A stretch of DNA of 55,431 bases from Desulfobacteraceae bacterium. GTDB lineage: Bacteria > Desulfobacterota > Desulfobacteria > Desulfobacterales > SURF-7. The translations under genes and the position numbers were made by a program. The notes under the pieces are model-generated. The model worked only from the letters and a program-made list of their open reading frames with translations, was not told where the DNA came from and did not search any database. Positions 25,398 through 33,952 of this stretch are shown here, in pieces (the first letter of the stretch is position 1; each line of letters begins with the position of its first letter). The stretch covers positions 1 through 55,431 of the forward strand of contig QZKS01000077.1 of the NCBI GenBank assembly GCA_003599865.1, given 5' to 3'.

Positions 25398-25532
25398 AAG
25401 TATTCCTTTTAGATATAAGCTGATGGTTGTTTTTCCATAAACCCTCAAATCCTGGTCATATGCGTAAAATTGTCTTTTGATGCGCGGTCGTCCCAGGATG
25501 TTACCATTTAGCATATTAAGTGTGAATCTAAA

Positions 25533-25546
25533 TTGACTTAGATCAA
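25533..25546. promoter_or_regulatory. Fnr/Dnr-type box between nap operon and MetF-MetV fusion gene
   Basis: TTGACTTAGATCAA matches TTGAT-N4-ATCAA at nine of ten positions. Toward the plus-strand gene, TATCCT (25569-25574) lies where a -10 should be if the box is centred at -41.5. Toward napD the box is about 140 bases from the start and no good -10 stands at the same spacing. The NnrR-like regulator encoded at 15696-16403 or another Fnr-type protein may bind it. Confidence 0.7.
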
Positions 25547-25609
25547 AGATTTCTTCATACTCATTGAATATCCTCACTCGAAGCAAACATGATGCAAAGG
25601 AAATCCGTT

Positions 25610-27115
25610 ATGCTCCGTATTTTTAACCATGAAATTCAGAACCCGGATCATTTTGTCGTGACCGTAGAGCTTGTTCCCGCGCGTGAATCCGGCGGAAGAA
25701 CCACCGACACCATTGTGGGGATTGCAAAGGATGCTTTTTCCGACGGCCGCGTCTGCGCGGTTTCCATCACCGATAATCCGGGCGGGAACCCGTCCCTGAG
25801 TCCGGATGTGCTCGGCTATGAAATCTATAAGCACGGGCTGGATGTCATTGTTCATTTTACCTGCCGGGATATGAACCGGATGGGTATGGAAAGCCGCGCC
25901 CTTCAACTGGCCAGGATGGGCATGAAGAACATTCTGGCCCTGACCGGCGATTATTCGGGCAAAGGGTTCGGGGGCCAGGGCAAACCGGTTTTTGATCTGG
26001 ATTCCACCATCCTGTGTTCCCTGCTGCGATCCCTGAACGGTAAGCTGATTGCATCCGGAGATCCGGAAGAATTCTTTTTCGGCTGCGCGGTTTCTCCGTT
26101 CAAGACCACCGAAGCCGAATGCCGCGCGCAATACACCAAGCTGGATCGAAAAATCGAGGCAGGAGCTTCCTTTGTGATCACCCAGCTGGGTTATGATGCG
26201 GAAAAATACAGCGAACTCATGACCGATCATCAACGAAAAGGGCATACTGTTCCGGTGCTCGGCTCCGCCTATCTGCTGAGTCCCCGGTCTGCCGGAGCCA
26301 TGTTCAAGGGCAAGGTCCCGGGCGCTTATCTTTCCAAAGCATTGTATGAAACCGTCATGAAGGAATGGGAAACGCCCCGGCAGGGATTGAAAGCCGCCAT
26401 TGAACGGACGGCAAGGCTCGGCGTGATTTTAAAAGGACTGGGATATCGGGGCATCCATATCGGCGGGGTTCACAAAAGCTTTCATACGGTCGGGGCCATT
26501 CTGGACCGGATGGATGAAATTCAGGTCTCCTGGCAGGATTATCTGCATGAATTCAACCACAACCGCAGACAAACCTACTATATGTTTGCAGACCGGAAGG
26601 CCGATATGAATACGCCATCGACAAAGACCCGCCTGAAAAGCAGGCTGGTCGATTTTTTGCCGTATACGGTATTGCATACCACCCACAACCTGTTTTTTAA
26701 CAAGAACTCGCCTCTGGCGCCGTTTTTCAGAACAGTCGCCGCCATGATCGACCGGAACGGCAAGGCATGGCTGCTGAAACTTCTCCTGGAAGACCCGATT
26801 AAAATTCCGCTTCTATCCTGCCAGGGCTGCGGGGACTGCGGGATTCAGCATGCGGCATTCCTGTGCCCCGAATCCGGATGTCCCAAGCACACCCGAAACG
26901 GACCGTGCGGCGGCAGCCGGGAAGGATATTGCGAAGTCAACCAGGAAAAGCTTTGCATCTGGGTCCGGGCCTATTCCCGGTTGCAATACGGCAGGGCAAC
27001 CGAAATGTTTATACACAAGTTCGTCCCGCCGAGAAATTGGGCACTGAATAAAACTTCTTCCTGGATTAACTTTCATCTTGGGAGAGATCACCAGAAGGAA
27101 ATGGTAAAGAAATAA
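25610..27115 (+). CDS. Methylenetetrahydrofolate reductase fused to a MetV-like cysteine domain
   Basis: The 501-residue protein joins two parts. Residues about 5-320 are a MetF-type TIM barrel (VTVELVPARES, SITDNPGGNPSLSP, ILALTGDYSG), which reduces methylene- to methyl-tetrahydrofolate using FAD. Residues about 395-460 hold nine cysteines (CQGCGDCG, CPESGCPKHTRNGPCGG, YCEVNQEKLC), the pattern of the MTHFR C-terminal/MetV domain, which may bind an iron-sulfur or zinc site. In acetogens these parts are often separate polypeptides. ATG 25610 is chosen because AAAGGAAA is six bases upstream. It is divergent from nap across an Fnr-type box and followed by DUF362. Methionine synthesis or a Wood-Ljungdahl branch are both possible. 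Confidence 0.85.
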   Translation: MLRIFNHEIQNPDHFVVTVELVPARESGGRTTDTIVGIAKDAFSDGRVCAVSITDNPGGNPSLSPDVLGYEIYKHGLDVIVHFTCRDMNRMGMESRALQLARMGMKNILALTGDYSGKGFGGQGKPVFDLDSTILCSLLRSLNGKLIASGDPEEFFFGCAVSPFKTTEAECRAQYTKLDRKIEAGASFVITQLGYDAEKYSELMTDHQRKGHTVPVLGSAYLLSPRSAGAMFKGKVPGAYLSKALYETVMKEWETPRQGLKAAIERTARLGVILKGLGYRGIHIGGVHKSFHTVGAILDRMDEIQVSWQDYLHEFNHNRRQTYYMFADRKADMNTPSTKTRLKSRLVDFLPYTVLHTTHNLFFNKNSPLAPFFRTVAAMIDRNGKAWLLKLLLEDPIKIPLLSCQGCGDCGIQHAAFLCPESGCPKHTRNGPCGGSREGYCEVNQEKLCIWVRAYSRLQYGRATEMFIHKFVPPRNWALNKTSSWINFHLGRDHQKEMVKK

Positions 27116-27192
27116 ATCATACCGGAAGTTTTATGATTTGCGGAAGAGCAAACCCTGAAAGCGCTTGGCATAGAGATCGAGAGGAGAAAAGA

Positions 27193-28659
27193 ATGAAAAG
27201 CAACGGCAAAACCATATCCAAAAACACTGTGATCATCAAACGGTTAGATGCGGATCATGGCCGGGAAACGTTCAAAAACTATCTTCCCCTGAACCGGGAA
27301 ATGGTGAAGGAAATTGGAAAAAAGGTAAAAATGATATTTGACGATCTAGGCGGTTCATCCCTGATCAAATCAAGCCGCGACGTTTATATCAAGCCGAATG
27401 CGGTCGGCAGTAACGCATACGTTTACACCCGCCCCGAGGTTCTTGAGGCCGCGATTCAGTACTGGTTTGCCGCCGGCGCGAAAAATATCTATGTGATTGA
27501 AAACTGCACCCAGGCCAACTGTACCCGCTTTGTGTTCGAGACGATCGGGTACAACGCCGTATGCAAAAAAACCGGCGCCATTCCGGTTTATCTGGATGAA
27601 GGCGATGCAGTGGAATACGATTTTTCCGGAAAAAAATCGGTCGGGAGCGACCCAAAAGGGTATGTGCTGACAAAATTCAAAATGCCCCGTATCATCCATG
27701 AAAAGCTCATCCGGGAAAAGGACGCCAACCTGTATGTGAACATCCCCAAACTCAAAACCCATTCCATGGGAGTGGTGACTTTGGGTATCAAAAACCAGTG
27801 GGGATTTCCGATTCACTGCGACCGCAGTCCCGACCATAATTACAACCTTCCCCACAAGATCGTCGATGTTCTGTCCCATGTTCGCCCTGATGTCACCCTC
27901 ATCGAAGGGGTGGAAGGAACCATTTTCGGACATTATCCGCCGCTGGCCCTGGCTGACCGATGTGTCAGGCCCTTCCGGGTGCTGATCGGCGGGAAGAACG
28001 TGGTGGCTGTCGATATTGTGGGCGCGCGGATTTTCGGAAAGAAGATCCAAGACGTCCCGCATCTGAAGATCGCCCTGGAAAGAAATCTCGGGGATGGCAT
28101 CCAAAGCGAACAGGACATCACCATAACCGGCGATTATTCAACATACGACGACCTGGATATTCTGGATGAATTGTCCCAATACGGCGGTCAATACCCCGAT
28201 GACCTGATTCCGGAATTTCCGAAAGACGTAACCATCATCAAGGGAAAGGAAATGGCCTGCCGGGAAGGCTGTGTGAACAACTCCCTCAGCGTCCTTCAGG
28301 GGATTTACCTCGATCAGCATGGAAAAGGCGGATGGACCATGATCATGGGCAAGGGGTTTGAAAAAGATGTTATTGACAACATCACCGGTCCGGTTCTGGT
28401 AGTCGGTCCCTGTGCCGTAAAGGAAACAGGAAGCAATCTGGTGGATCGACTGGGCGGAAAAAAGGTGTATTTCAGCCGGGAATGCAATGATCTGACAGCG
28501 CTGGTGGAATCCATGTGCCATCTGATGAAGGTCAGTCCCTTCAAACTGGCGCCGCCGATCAATCTCATCAAAGCAGGGTACCTTTTACTTCAAATGAAGC
28601 TGAATAGGAGCAGTGCAAGAATGACCAATCCGTTGGCAAATTTTGTTAAACTCAGATAA
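27193..28659 (+). CDS. DUF362-domain protein
   Basis: The 488-residue protein is a DUF362 member. It carries an N-terminal VYIKPNAVGSNAYVYTRPEV block, then VNIPKLKTHSMGVVTLGIKNQWGF and RPDVTLIEGVEGTIFG, the core of the family. Cysteines occur as CTQANC, and as CREGC near residue 360, but no typical ferredoxin motif is present. The biochemical role of the family is not settled; members often sit beside one-carbon or corrinoid enzymes. GAGGAG before ATG 27193 sets the start, 77 bases after the MetF-MetV stop, so the pair may be one transcript. No membrane segment or signal is seen. Confidence 0.8.
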   Translation: MKSNGKTISKNTVIIKRLDADHGRETFKNYLPLNREMVKEIGKKVKMIFDDLGGSSLIKSSRDVYIKPNAVGSNAYVYTRPEVLEAAIQYWFAAGAKNIYVIENCTQANCTRFVFETIGYNAVCKKTGAIPVYLDEGDAVEYDFSGKKSVGSDPKGYVLTKFKMPRIIHEKLIREKDANLYVNIPKLKTHSMGVVTLGIKNQWGFPIHCDRSPDHNYNLPHKIVDVLSHVRPDVTLIEGVEGTIFGHYPPLALADRCVRPFRVLIGGKNVVAVDIVGARIFGKKIQDVPHLKIALERNLGDGIQSEQDITITGDYSTYDDLDILDELSQYGGQYPDDLIPEFPKDVTIIKGKEMACREGCVNNSLSVLQGIYLDQHGKGGWTMIMGKGFEKDVIDNITGPVLVVGPCAVKETGSNLVDRLGGKKVYFSRECNDLTALVESMCHLMKVSPFKLAPPINLIKAGYLLLQMKLNRSSARMTNPLANFVKLR

Positions 28660-28704
28660 AGGGAGTTTTTCTGGAGTAAGTAAATGAAATACTGAATCTT
28701 TCTC

Positions 28705-29149
28705 TTAAACGCTGAGCCAGAGATGTGTGACGGTGATCGGACAGGCTTTACCGTTATCTTCAATCCAGTTGAAATCTCTATTGTGAGAGCATCCTGCATG
28801 GCCCAAGCGTAATCGCCATTCTTCCGATTTCTCCACCAAACCCGCACGGACCGGATTCAACTCCACATACCGGGTGCAGACAACCAGGTATCGTTCTTCC
28901 ATAATGAATGAAGAAAACCGCCCCAGCCACAAATGACCGCGCCAGCCTTCCCGAAAATTGATCCTCCGGGTTATACCGCCTGTGCGTTTCACCGATGGCG
29001 GCATTCAGCCCCTCCTTGGTCTCAGGGATAGCGATCAGGTGGACATGGTTCGGCATCAGACAATAGGCCCATATCTTGACATGGTATCTATCACACCGTT
29101 CGGCCATCAATTCCAGATAGGAAAGATAGTCTTCTTCAAAAAAAGCAGT
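28705..29149 (-). pseudogene. Broken REP-associated tyrosine transposase (RAYT, Y1_Tnp)
   Basis: On the minus strand the conserved transposase core is legible: AYCLMPNHVHLIAIP, which holds the HxH motif, then GETHRRY in one frame. The continuation TRRINFREGWRGHLW, ARYVELNPVRAGLV-like (here TRYVELNPVRAGLV) is in another frame. One extra base near 28971-28973 joins them. The N-terminus is missing: an in-frame TAA stands just upstream of AFFEEDYLSY, at the spot where the short repeat (29135-29158) lies. The C-terminus after EEWRLRLG is divergent. The gene is therefore dead. Such transposases move REP-like palindromes, compatible with 5818-5886 and 8842-8918. Confidence 0.85.
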
Positions 29150-29158
29150 GCCTTATCC
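29135..29158 (+). repeat. Short direct repeat, copy A
   Basis: TTCAAAAAAAGCAGTG then CCTTATCC matches copies B (30926-30949) and C (33987-34010). The copy lies in the dead transposase, and the sequence upstream does not carry the promoter-like part seen in B and C. It lies 17 bases before the first hip operator. Confidence 0.6.
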
Positions 29159-29174
29159 ATTCGGCGAAATAATG

Positions 29175-29287
29175 TTCCCGATCGGTAATTTTTATACTCA
29201 AAAGAGCCTATACAGCTAATTATATTACCGTTCGGTAATATTTTTCTTGACAAGCACTTCACGGCAGGATATATTCCCGATCGGTAA
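29175..29287 (+). promoter_or_regulatory. hipBA promoter with three operator-like dyads
   Basis: TTGACA (29247-29252), a 17-base spacer and TATATT (29270-29275) form a near-consensus sigma-70 promoter. TTCCCGATCGGTAA occurs at 29175-29188 and again at 29274-29287. Between them ATATTACCG-TT-CGGTAATAT (29222-29241) is a perfect 9-bp-arm dyad. Centres are 50 and 49 bp apart, about five helical turns. The last copy overlaps the -10 and ends one base before the hipB ATG. HipB homologs repress their own operon through such sites. That these are HipB sites is inferred from position and symmetry. Confidence 0.8.
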
Positions 29288-29288
29288 C

Positions 29289-29528
29289 ATGAATACAAGG
29301 AATCCAGAGCAGCTTGGCGCTACTATTCGCGCCAGGCGCAGACAGTTGAAAGTCACCCAAAAGGACTTGGCGTTGACCTGCGGGACGGGTCTGCGCTTCA
29401 TTATTGATCTTGAGAAGGGCAAGCCGACTTGCCAAATCGGAAAAATCCTGCAGGTTCTCCAGGCCCTGGGGCTAAAACTCCAGATTGTCAGCCCTGGCGT
29501 TGACACCGGTCAGGGCCAAAAATCATGA
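29289..29528 (+). CDS. hipB: HipB-like antitoxin/repressor
   Basis: The 79-residue protein is an XRE-type helix-turn-helix (LGATIRARRRQLKVTQKDLAL, CGTGLRFIIDLEKGKP, then QVLQALGLKLQIV), the HipB pattern. It pairs with HipA and represses the operon. The ATG at 29289 is chosen because the TATATT ends only 13 bases upstream and an earlier ATG at 29247 would lie inside the promoter. No ribosome-binding site is visible, so the transcript is probably leaderless or nearly so. The stop overlaps the hipA start as ATGA. Confidence 0.88.
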   Translation: MNTRNPEQLGATIRARRRQLKVTQKDLALTCGTGLRFIIDLEKGKPTCQIGKILQVLQALGLKLQIVSPGVDTGQGQKS

Positions 29529-30781
29529 ATAAACTGATCGTTTATCTGAACACCGAGAGAGTCGGAAGCCTCAAACAAGAAGATAGTGGCTTGCTGCAAT
29601 TCTCCTATGATCAGACATGGCTTGAAAAGCCGAATGCCATGCCGCTCTCCCGTTCGCTGCCACTCCGAAGCGAGGTGTTCCCGGGAAAAAAGACCAGGCC
29701 TTTCTTTGCCGGCATACTGCCTGAAGAGGGTCCACGAGAAAAGATAGCCGAGATCCTCGGGATCAGCCGCACCAATGACTTTGCAATGCTGGAGAGAATA
29801 GGCGGCGATTGCGCCGGTGCTGTCAGCTTGCTTCCTGAAGGCGTTGCGCCGACGTATCCAAAGAATGCCCGACATCTCGAACTGACCGAACCGGAGTTGC
29901 AACAACTCATCGCCAAATTACCTGATCGCCCCTTACTGGCCGGTGCGGAGGGACTGCGTCTCTCACTTGCCGGCGCGCAGGACAAACTACCTGTTATCGT
30001 TCATCAGAACGGGATCTGTCTCCCTCTTGGCGATATGCCCAGCACCCACATACTGAAACCGGAGCCGGATCGTTTTCCGGGACTGGCTGTCAACGAAATT
30101 TTCTGCATGACGCTGTCTCAGGCAGTCGGCTTGAACGCACCCGATACAGAATATCGTCCGATCGGAAGAAAACCGTGCATTCTGGTTCAAAGATATGACC
30201 GGACAAGCGATGAAACCGGCCATACAACCCGGCTCCACCAGGAGGACTTCTGCCAGGCTCTGGGATTTCCGCCGGAGCGAAAGTACCAGGCAGAAGGAGG
30301 CCCGACGATAGGCGACTGCATTTCCCTGCTTCGGGACTGGTCCACTGCGCCTGTTCTTGATATCCCCGACTTCATCAGCGGCCTGATTTTCAATGTGTTG
30401 ATCGGCAATGCCGATGCTCATGGCAAGAACCACGCGTTATTGTATTCCGGCGGCGAGCGACGATTATCTCCCTATTATGATCTTGTCTGCACGCTTGCCT
30501 GGCCTAACCTTTCCAGGAATCTCGCGATGAAGATCGGCGGCTGCGACTCAGTCAATGCCTTCACGATTGGTGACTGGAAGAAGATGGCGAAGAAGACCGG
30601 TCTGAATTGGCCAATGATACGGGAACGAATGGCGGAAAGTTGCCATCGTGTTCTGAACAAGCTCGGCGAGGTTCAGGCACGGACCGGAGAATACAACGAA
30701 TCCATAGCCACACTGCTTCATGAAACCATAAAGGGCCGAGCGGACAGAATGCTTGAAGCGCTTTCCAGGAAAGAGTACTAG
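29525..30781 (+). CDS. hipA: HipA-like serine/threonine kinase toxin
   Basis: HipA kinases phosphorylate targets such as glutamyl-tRNA synthetase and lower growth; some have other targets. The 418-residue protein has the N-terminal subdomain (MNKLIVYLNTERVGSL), the P-loop-like SLAGAQDKLPV, HILKPE, the catalytic NADAHGKNHALLY (Asp and Asn) and SPYYDLVCT (metal Asp). The length is near E. coli HipA (440). It overlaps hipB by four bases, so translation is coupled. All recognised catalytic residues are present, so it is probably active. The relation to the direct repeats on both sides is treated in the findings. Confidence 0.93.
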   Translation: MNKLIVYLNTERVGSLKQEDSGLLQFSYDQTWLEKPNAMPLSRSLPLRSEVFPGKKTRPFFAGILPEEGPREKIAEILGISRTNDFAMLERIGGDCAGAVSLLPEGVAPTYPKNARHLELTEPELQQLIAKLPDRPLLAGAEGLRLSLAGAQDKLPVIVHQNGICLPLGDMPSTHILKPEPDRFPGLAVNEIFCMTLSQAVGLNAPDTEYRPIGRKPCILVQRYDRTSDETGHTTRLHQEDFCQALGFPPERKYQAEGGPTIGDCISLLRDWSTAPVLDIPDFISGLIFNVLIGNADAHGKNHALLYSGGERRLSPYYDLVCTLAWPNLSRNLAMKIGGCDSVNAFTIGDWKKMAKKTGLNWPMIRERMAESCHRVLNKLGEVQARTGEYNESIATLLHETIKGRADRMLEALSRKEY

Positions 30782-30891
30782 CCCGCATATTTCATGAAAT
30801 TTTTCGACATAAAACGATGATCAATCCTTTAAACCGCTTACGACAGTTCGTATTTTTGAAAACGGTACCTATCGTATACAAAACAAAAACT

Positions 30892-30949
30892 GTTGACGCA
30901 GAATCAGCTTTCGCATATACTCTTTTTCAAAAAAAGCAAGGTCTTATCC
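30892..30949 (+). repeat. Direct repeat copy B with a sigma-70-like promoter
   Basis: This 58-base unit aligns without gaps to copy C (33953-34010) with about 12 differences. Its first part reads TTGACG (30893-30898), 17 bases, TATACT (30916-30921). The remaining 24 bases are the motif shared with copies A and C. The promoter points at the PocR-kinase, whose start is about 125 bases away. Confidence 0.75.
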
Positions 30950-31046
30950 TTTTTACCGCCAGCCGAAACATCCTGTTCAGTATTGTCGGACTTATTTTCA
31001 ATCATATTTCGCCTGATCTGTTCAGGCAATGCGGAACCATTGATAA

Positions 31047-33890
31047 ATGAGGGAAGAAATGGATAATTTGGGGCTTTCCGATCTGCTTGATCTGACCATC
31101 CTCCAGAAAATGGCGGATGCACATTACCGGGCAGCAGGCATGCCGATCGGCATCATAGATGCCATGGACGGCTCAGTCCTCGTCGGCTCCGGGTGGCAGG
31201 ATATTTGTGTCAAATTTCACCGCACTGATCCGGTTACGCTTCAGCGCTGCCGAGAGAGCGACAATTATATCAAGGATCACCTTGTCCAAGGCAAATCCTG
31301 CGCCTACAAATGCAAAAACGGCTTATGGGATATCGGCTTACCCATACTGGTGGCCGGACGCCATCTGGCCACCATGTTCCTCGGGCAGTTTTTTTATGAA
31401 GGAGAGACGCCGGATCGAGCCTTCTTCATCCAACAGGCCCATGATTTCGGGTTTGATGTTGATGCCTATCTTTCGGCCCTGGACAGGGTGCCGATCTTCA
31501 GCCGGGAAAAAGTCGATTCCATTCTTGAATATGATAAGGCATTGGTGGGCTTTATTGCTGATCTTGCAGCGCACGCGCTTTTAAAAACCAAGCTGGATGA
31601 GATCATCCGTGAAAGTGAACGAAAATTCCATGCTGTTTTTGATCAGGCTTACCAGTTTCTCGCGTTGTTATCCGTTGATGGTAAGGTGCTGGACGCAAAT
31701 AAAACCGTTTTGAGTTTTGGCGATGTCCATAAAGCAGATGTCATTGGCCTGCCTTTTTGGGAAACGCCCTGGTGGTCGCATTCTCCTGAATCACAGGAAA
31801 ATGTCCGCCTGGCAGTCCGGAAGGCTGCGAAAGGGGAACTGATGCGATTTGAAGCCCCTCACCCCGATTCTGAGGGGCATTTCCACTATGTTGATTTTTC
31901 TCTTAAACCGGTTAAAGATGACGCCGGCAAGGTGATCATGCTGATAGGGGAAGGCCGGGATATTACCGGGCGAAAGCAGGCAGAGGAAGAAATCAGGCGC
32001 CAGGCTGAATTCCTCCAGAGCCTGATCGATGCCATGCCTTACCCGGTCTTCTACAAGGACCTTCAGGGCCGGTATATAAGCTGCAATAAAGCCTTTGAGA
32101 AATTCTACGGAATTTTAAGAGAGCAGATTGCCGGCAAGACCGTATATGAGGTTGCCCCAAAGGAACTGGCCGACGAATACCACCGCACTGATGAAGCGCT
32201 TTTCAGGCATCCGGGAATGCAGATATACGAAGGATGTATCCAGTCAACCGACGGCGTCCGACACACCGTCATGTTCCATAAAGCCACATTTACCGGGCTG
32301 GATGGAGCTGTTGCCGGCCTTGTGGGCGCGGTCGTCGACATCACGGAACAAAAAGAGGCAGAAAAATCCTTACAAGAGAGCGAGGCCAAGACACGCGGCA
32401 TCCTGGACAATATCGGTATTGGGGTGGCCCTTATCAGCCCCGGAATGGAAATTCTCGAACTGAACCGCCGGATGCGCGAATGGTTCCCCGGTATTGAGCC
32501 GGGCCGGCACCCGATCTGTTACCGCTCCTTTAACGACCCGCCGCGCGAGGGGATGTGCGATTACTGTCCTACCTGCAAGACGCTGAAAGACGGTCTGGTA
32601 CACGAAGCCACCACGCAAACGCCCCAGTCGGGAGGGCTGCGCAATTACCGCATCATTTCCTCACCTATTTTTAATGCATCGGGTGAAGTTACAGCCGCCA
32701 TCGAGATGGTCGATGACATCACCGAAACACTTACCCTGGAATCCCGGCTGCGGCAGGCCCAGAAGCTGGAGTCTGTGGGCCGCCTGGCCGGAGGGGTGGC
32801 CCATGATTTCAACAATATGCTAAGCGTGATCCTGGGTCACACAGAACTGGCCATGGCCGATATGGATCCGGCCCAACCCCTCTTTTCCGCCCTTCAGGAA
32901 ATTCAGAAAGCTGCTGAACGCTCCGCTGATCTAACCCGTCAGCTTCTGGCCTTTGCCCGGAAACAGACGGTCACCCCCAGAATTCTCAACCTCAACGAAA
33001 CCGTGGAAGGAATGTTGCGGATGCTGCGGCGGTTGATCGGCGAGGACATCGACCTTGCATGGCTGCCGGGGAAAAACCTATGGCCGGTCAAGCTGGACCC
33101 TTCTCAGATTGACCAGATCCTGGTTAATCTGTGCATCAACGCCAGAGATGCCATCACGGGCGTGGGCAAGATTACCATTGAAATGAAAAATGAAACCTCG
33201 GATCAGGACTACTGCGACGATCATCCGGGATTTATTCCCGGTGATTTTGTCTTGATGGCGGTCAGTGACAACGGCCGCGGTATGGATAAGGATATCCTGG
33301 ACAATATATTCGAACCGTTTTTCACCACCAAAAAAGCCGGTCATGGTACCGGACTCGGACTGGCTACCGTCTACGGCATCGTAAAACAGAATAACGGCTT
33401 TATCAATGTTTATAGCGAACCCGGTCACGGGACGACCTTTAAGATCTATCTTCCCAGGCATGCAACCAAGTTTGAACAATTGCAAAAAGAGGAAAAACAG
33501 CGGACCATTTCGGTTGCCCAAGAGAACGAAACCATTCTCATAGTAGAAGATGAAACCGCTATCCTGGACATGACACGGCAAATGCTGGAAAAATTCGGGT
33601 ATCGGGTGCTGTCCGCCTCAACCCCGGATGAGGCCGCTCGTATGACTAAAGATTATACCGGAGCAATCCACTTGCTGATTGCCGATGTCATCATGCCAGG
33701 TATGAACGGCCGGGATCTGGCGGAAGCTATGATTTTACTCTATCCGGGACTCCGGTGCCTGTTCATGTCAGGCTATACTGCCAATGTCATTGCCCGTCAC
33801 GGCGTGCTGGACAAGGGCATCAATTTCATTCAAAAGCCGTTTTCGATACAGGCACTATCCATCAAGGTACGCGAAGTGCTGGACAGTTGA
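31047..33890 (+). CDS. PocR-PAS hybrid histidine kinase with receiver domain
   Basis: The 947-residue protein is a soluble hybrid kinase. Domains in order: PocR sensor (about 5-185, LSDLLDLTILQKMADAHYRA..), three PAS units (about 195-310, 325-440, 445-560), HisKA with phospho-His in GGVAHDFNNML (about residue 585), HATPase (NLCINARDA, DNGRGMD, GTGLGLATVYG) and a C-terminal receiver with its phospho-Asp in LLIADVIMPGMNG and a conserved Lys in QKPFS. PocR domains bind small organic ligands. No membrane segment is evident. A second ATG at 31059, with GAGG six bases upstream, is the better start by ribosome-binding site. It stands alone between direct repeats B and C; a cognate regulator is not adjacent. 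Confidence 0.88.
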   Translation: MREEMDNLGLSDLLDLTILQKMADAHYRAAGMPIGIIDAMDGSVLVGSGWQDICVKFHRTDPVTLQRCRESDNYIKDHLVQGKSCAYKCKNGLWDIGLPILVAGRHLATMFLGQFFYEGETPDRAFFIQQAHDFGFDVDAYLSALDRVPIFSREKVDSILEYDKALVGFIADLAAHALLKTKLDEIIRESERKFHAVFDQAYQFLALLSVDGKVLDANKTVLSFGDVHKADVIGLPFWETPWWSHSPESQENVRLAVRKAAKGELMRFEAPHPDSEGHFHYVDFSLKPVKDDAGKVIMLIGEGRDITGRKQAEEEIRRQAEFLQSLIDAMPYPVFYKDLQGRYISCNKAFEKFYGILREQIAGKTVYEVAPKELADEYHRTDEALFRHPGMQIYEGCIQSTDGVRHTVMFHKATFTGLDGAVAGLVGAVVDITEQKEAEKSLQESEAKTRGILDNIGIGVALISPGMEILELNRRMREWFPGIEPGRHPICYRSFNDPPREGMCDYCPTCKTLKDGLVHEATTQTPQSGGLRNYRIISSPIFNASGEVTAAIEMVDDITETLTLESRLRQAQKLESVGRLAGGVAHDFNNMLSVILGHTELAMADMDPAQPLFSALQEIQKAAERSADLTRQLLAFARKQTVTPRILNLNETVEGMLRMLRRLIGEDIDLAWLPGKNLWPVKLDPSQIDQILVNLCINARDAITGVGKITIEMKNETSDQDYCDDHPGFIPGDFVLMAVSDNGRGMDKDILDNIFEPFFTTKKAGHGTGLGLATVYGIVKQNNGFINVYSEPGHGTTFKIYLPRHATKFEQLQKEEKQRTISVAQENETILIVEDETAILDMTRQMLEKFGYRVLSASTPDEAARMTKDYTGAIHLLIADVIMPGMNGRDLAEAMILLYPGLRCLFMSGYTANVIARHGVLDKGINFIQKPFSIQALSIKVREVLDS

Positions 33891-33952
33891 CCGTAAGTGA
33901 GCTTGATTTTCGTTCCACAAAACCTATCAAAGTTTGAAAATTTAGCGGATGG

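Noticed and set aside
28648-28668. AAACTC/GAGTTT stem as the DUF362 terminator
   Set aside because: Six base pairs only and overlapping the stop codon; too weak to list.
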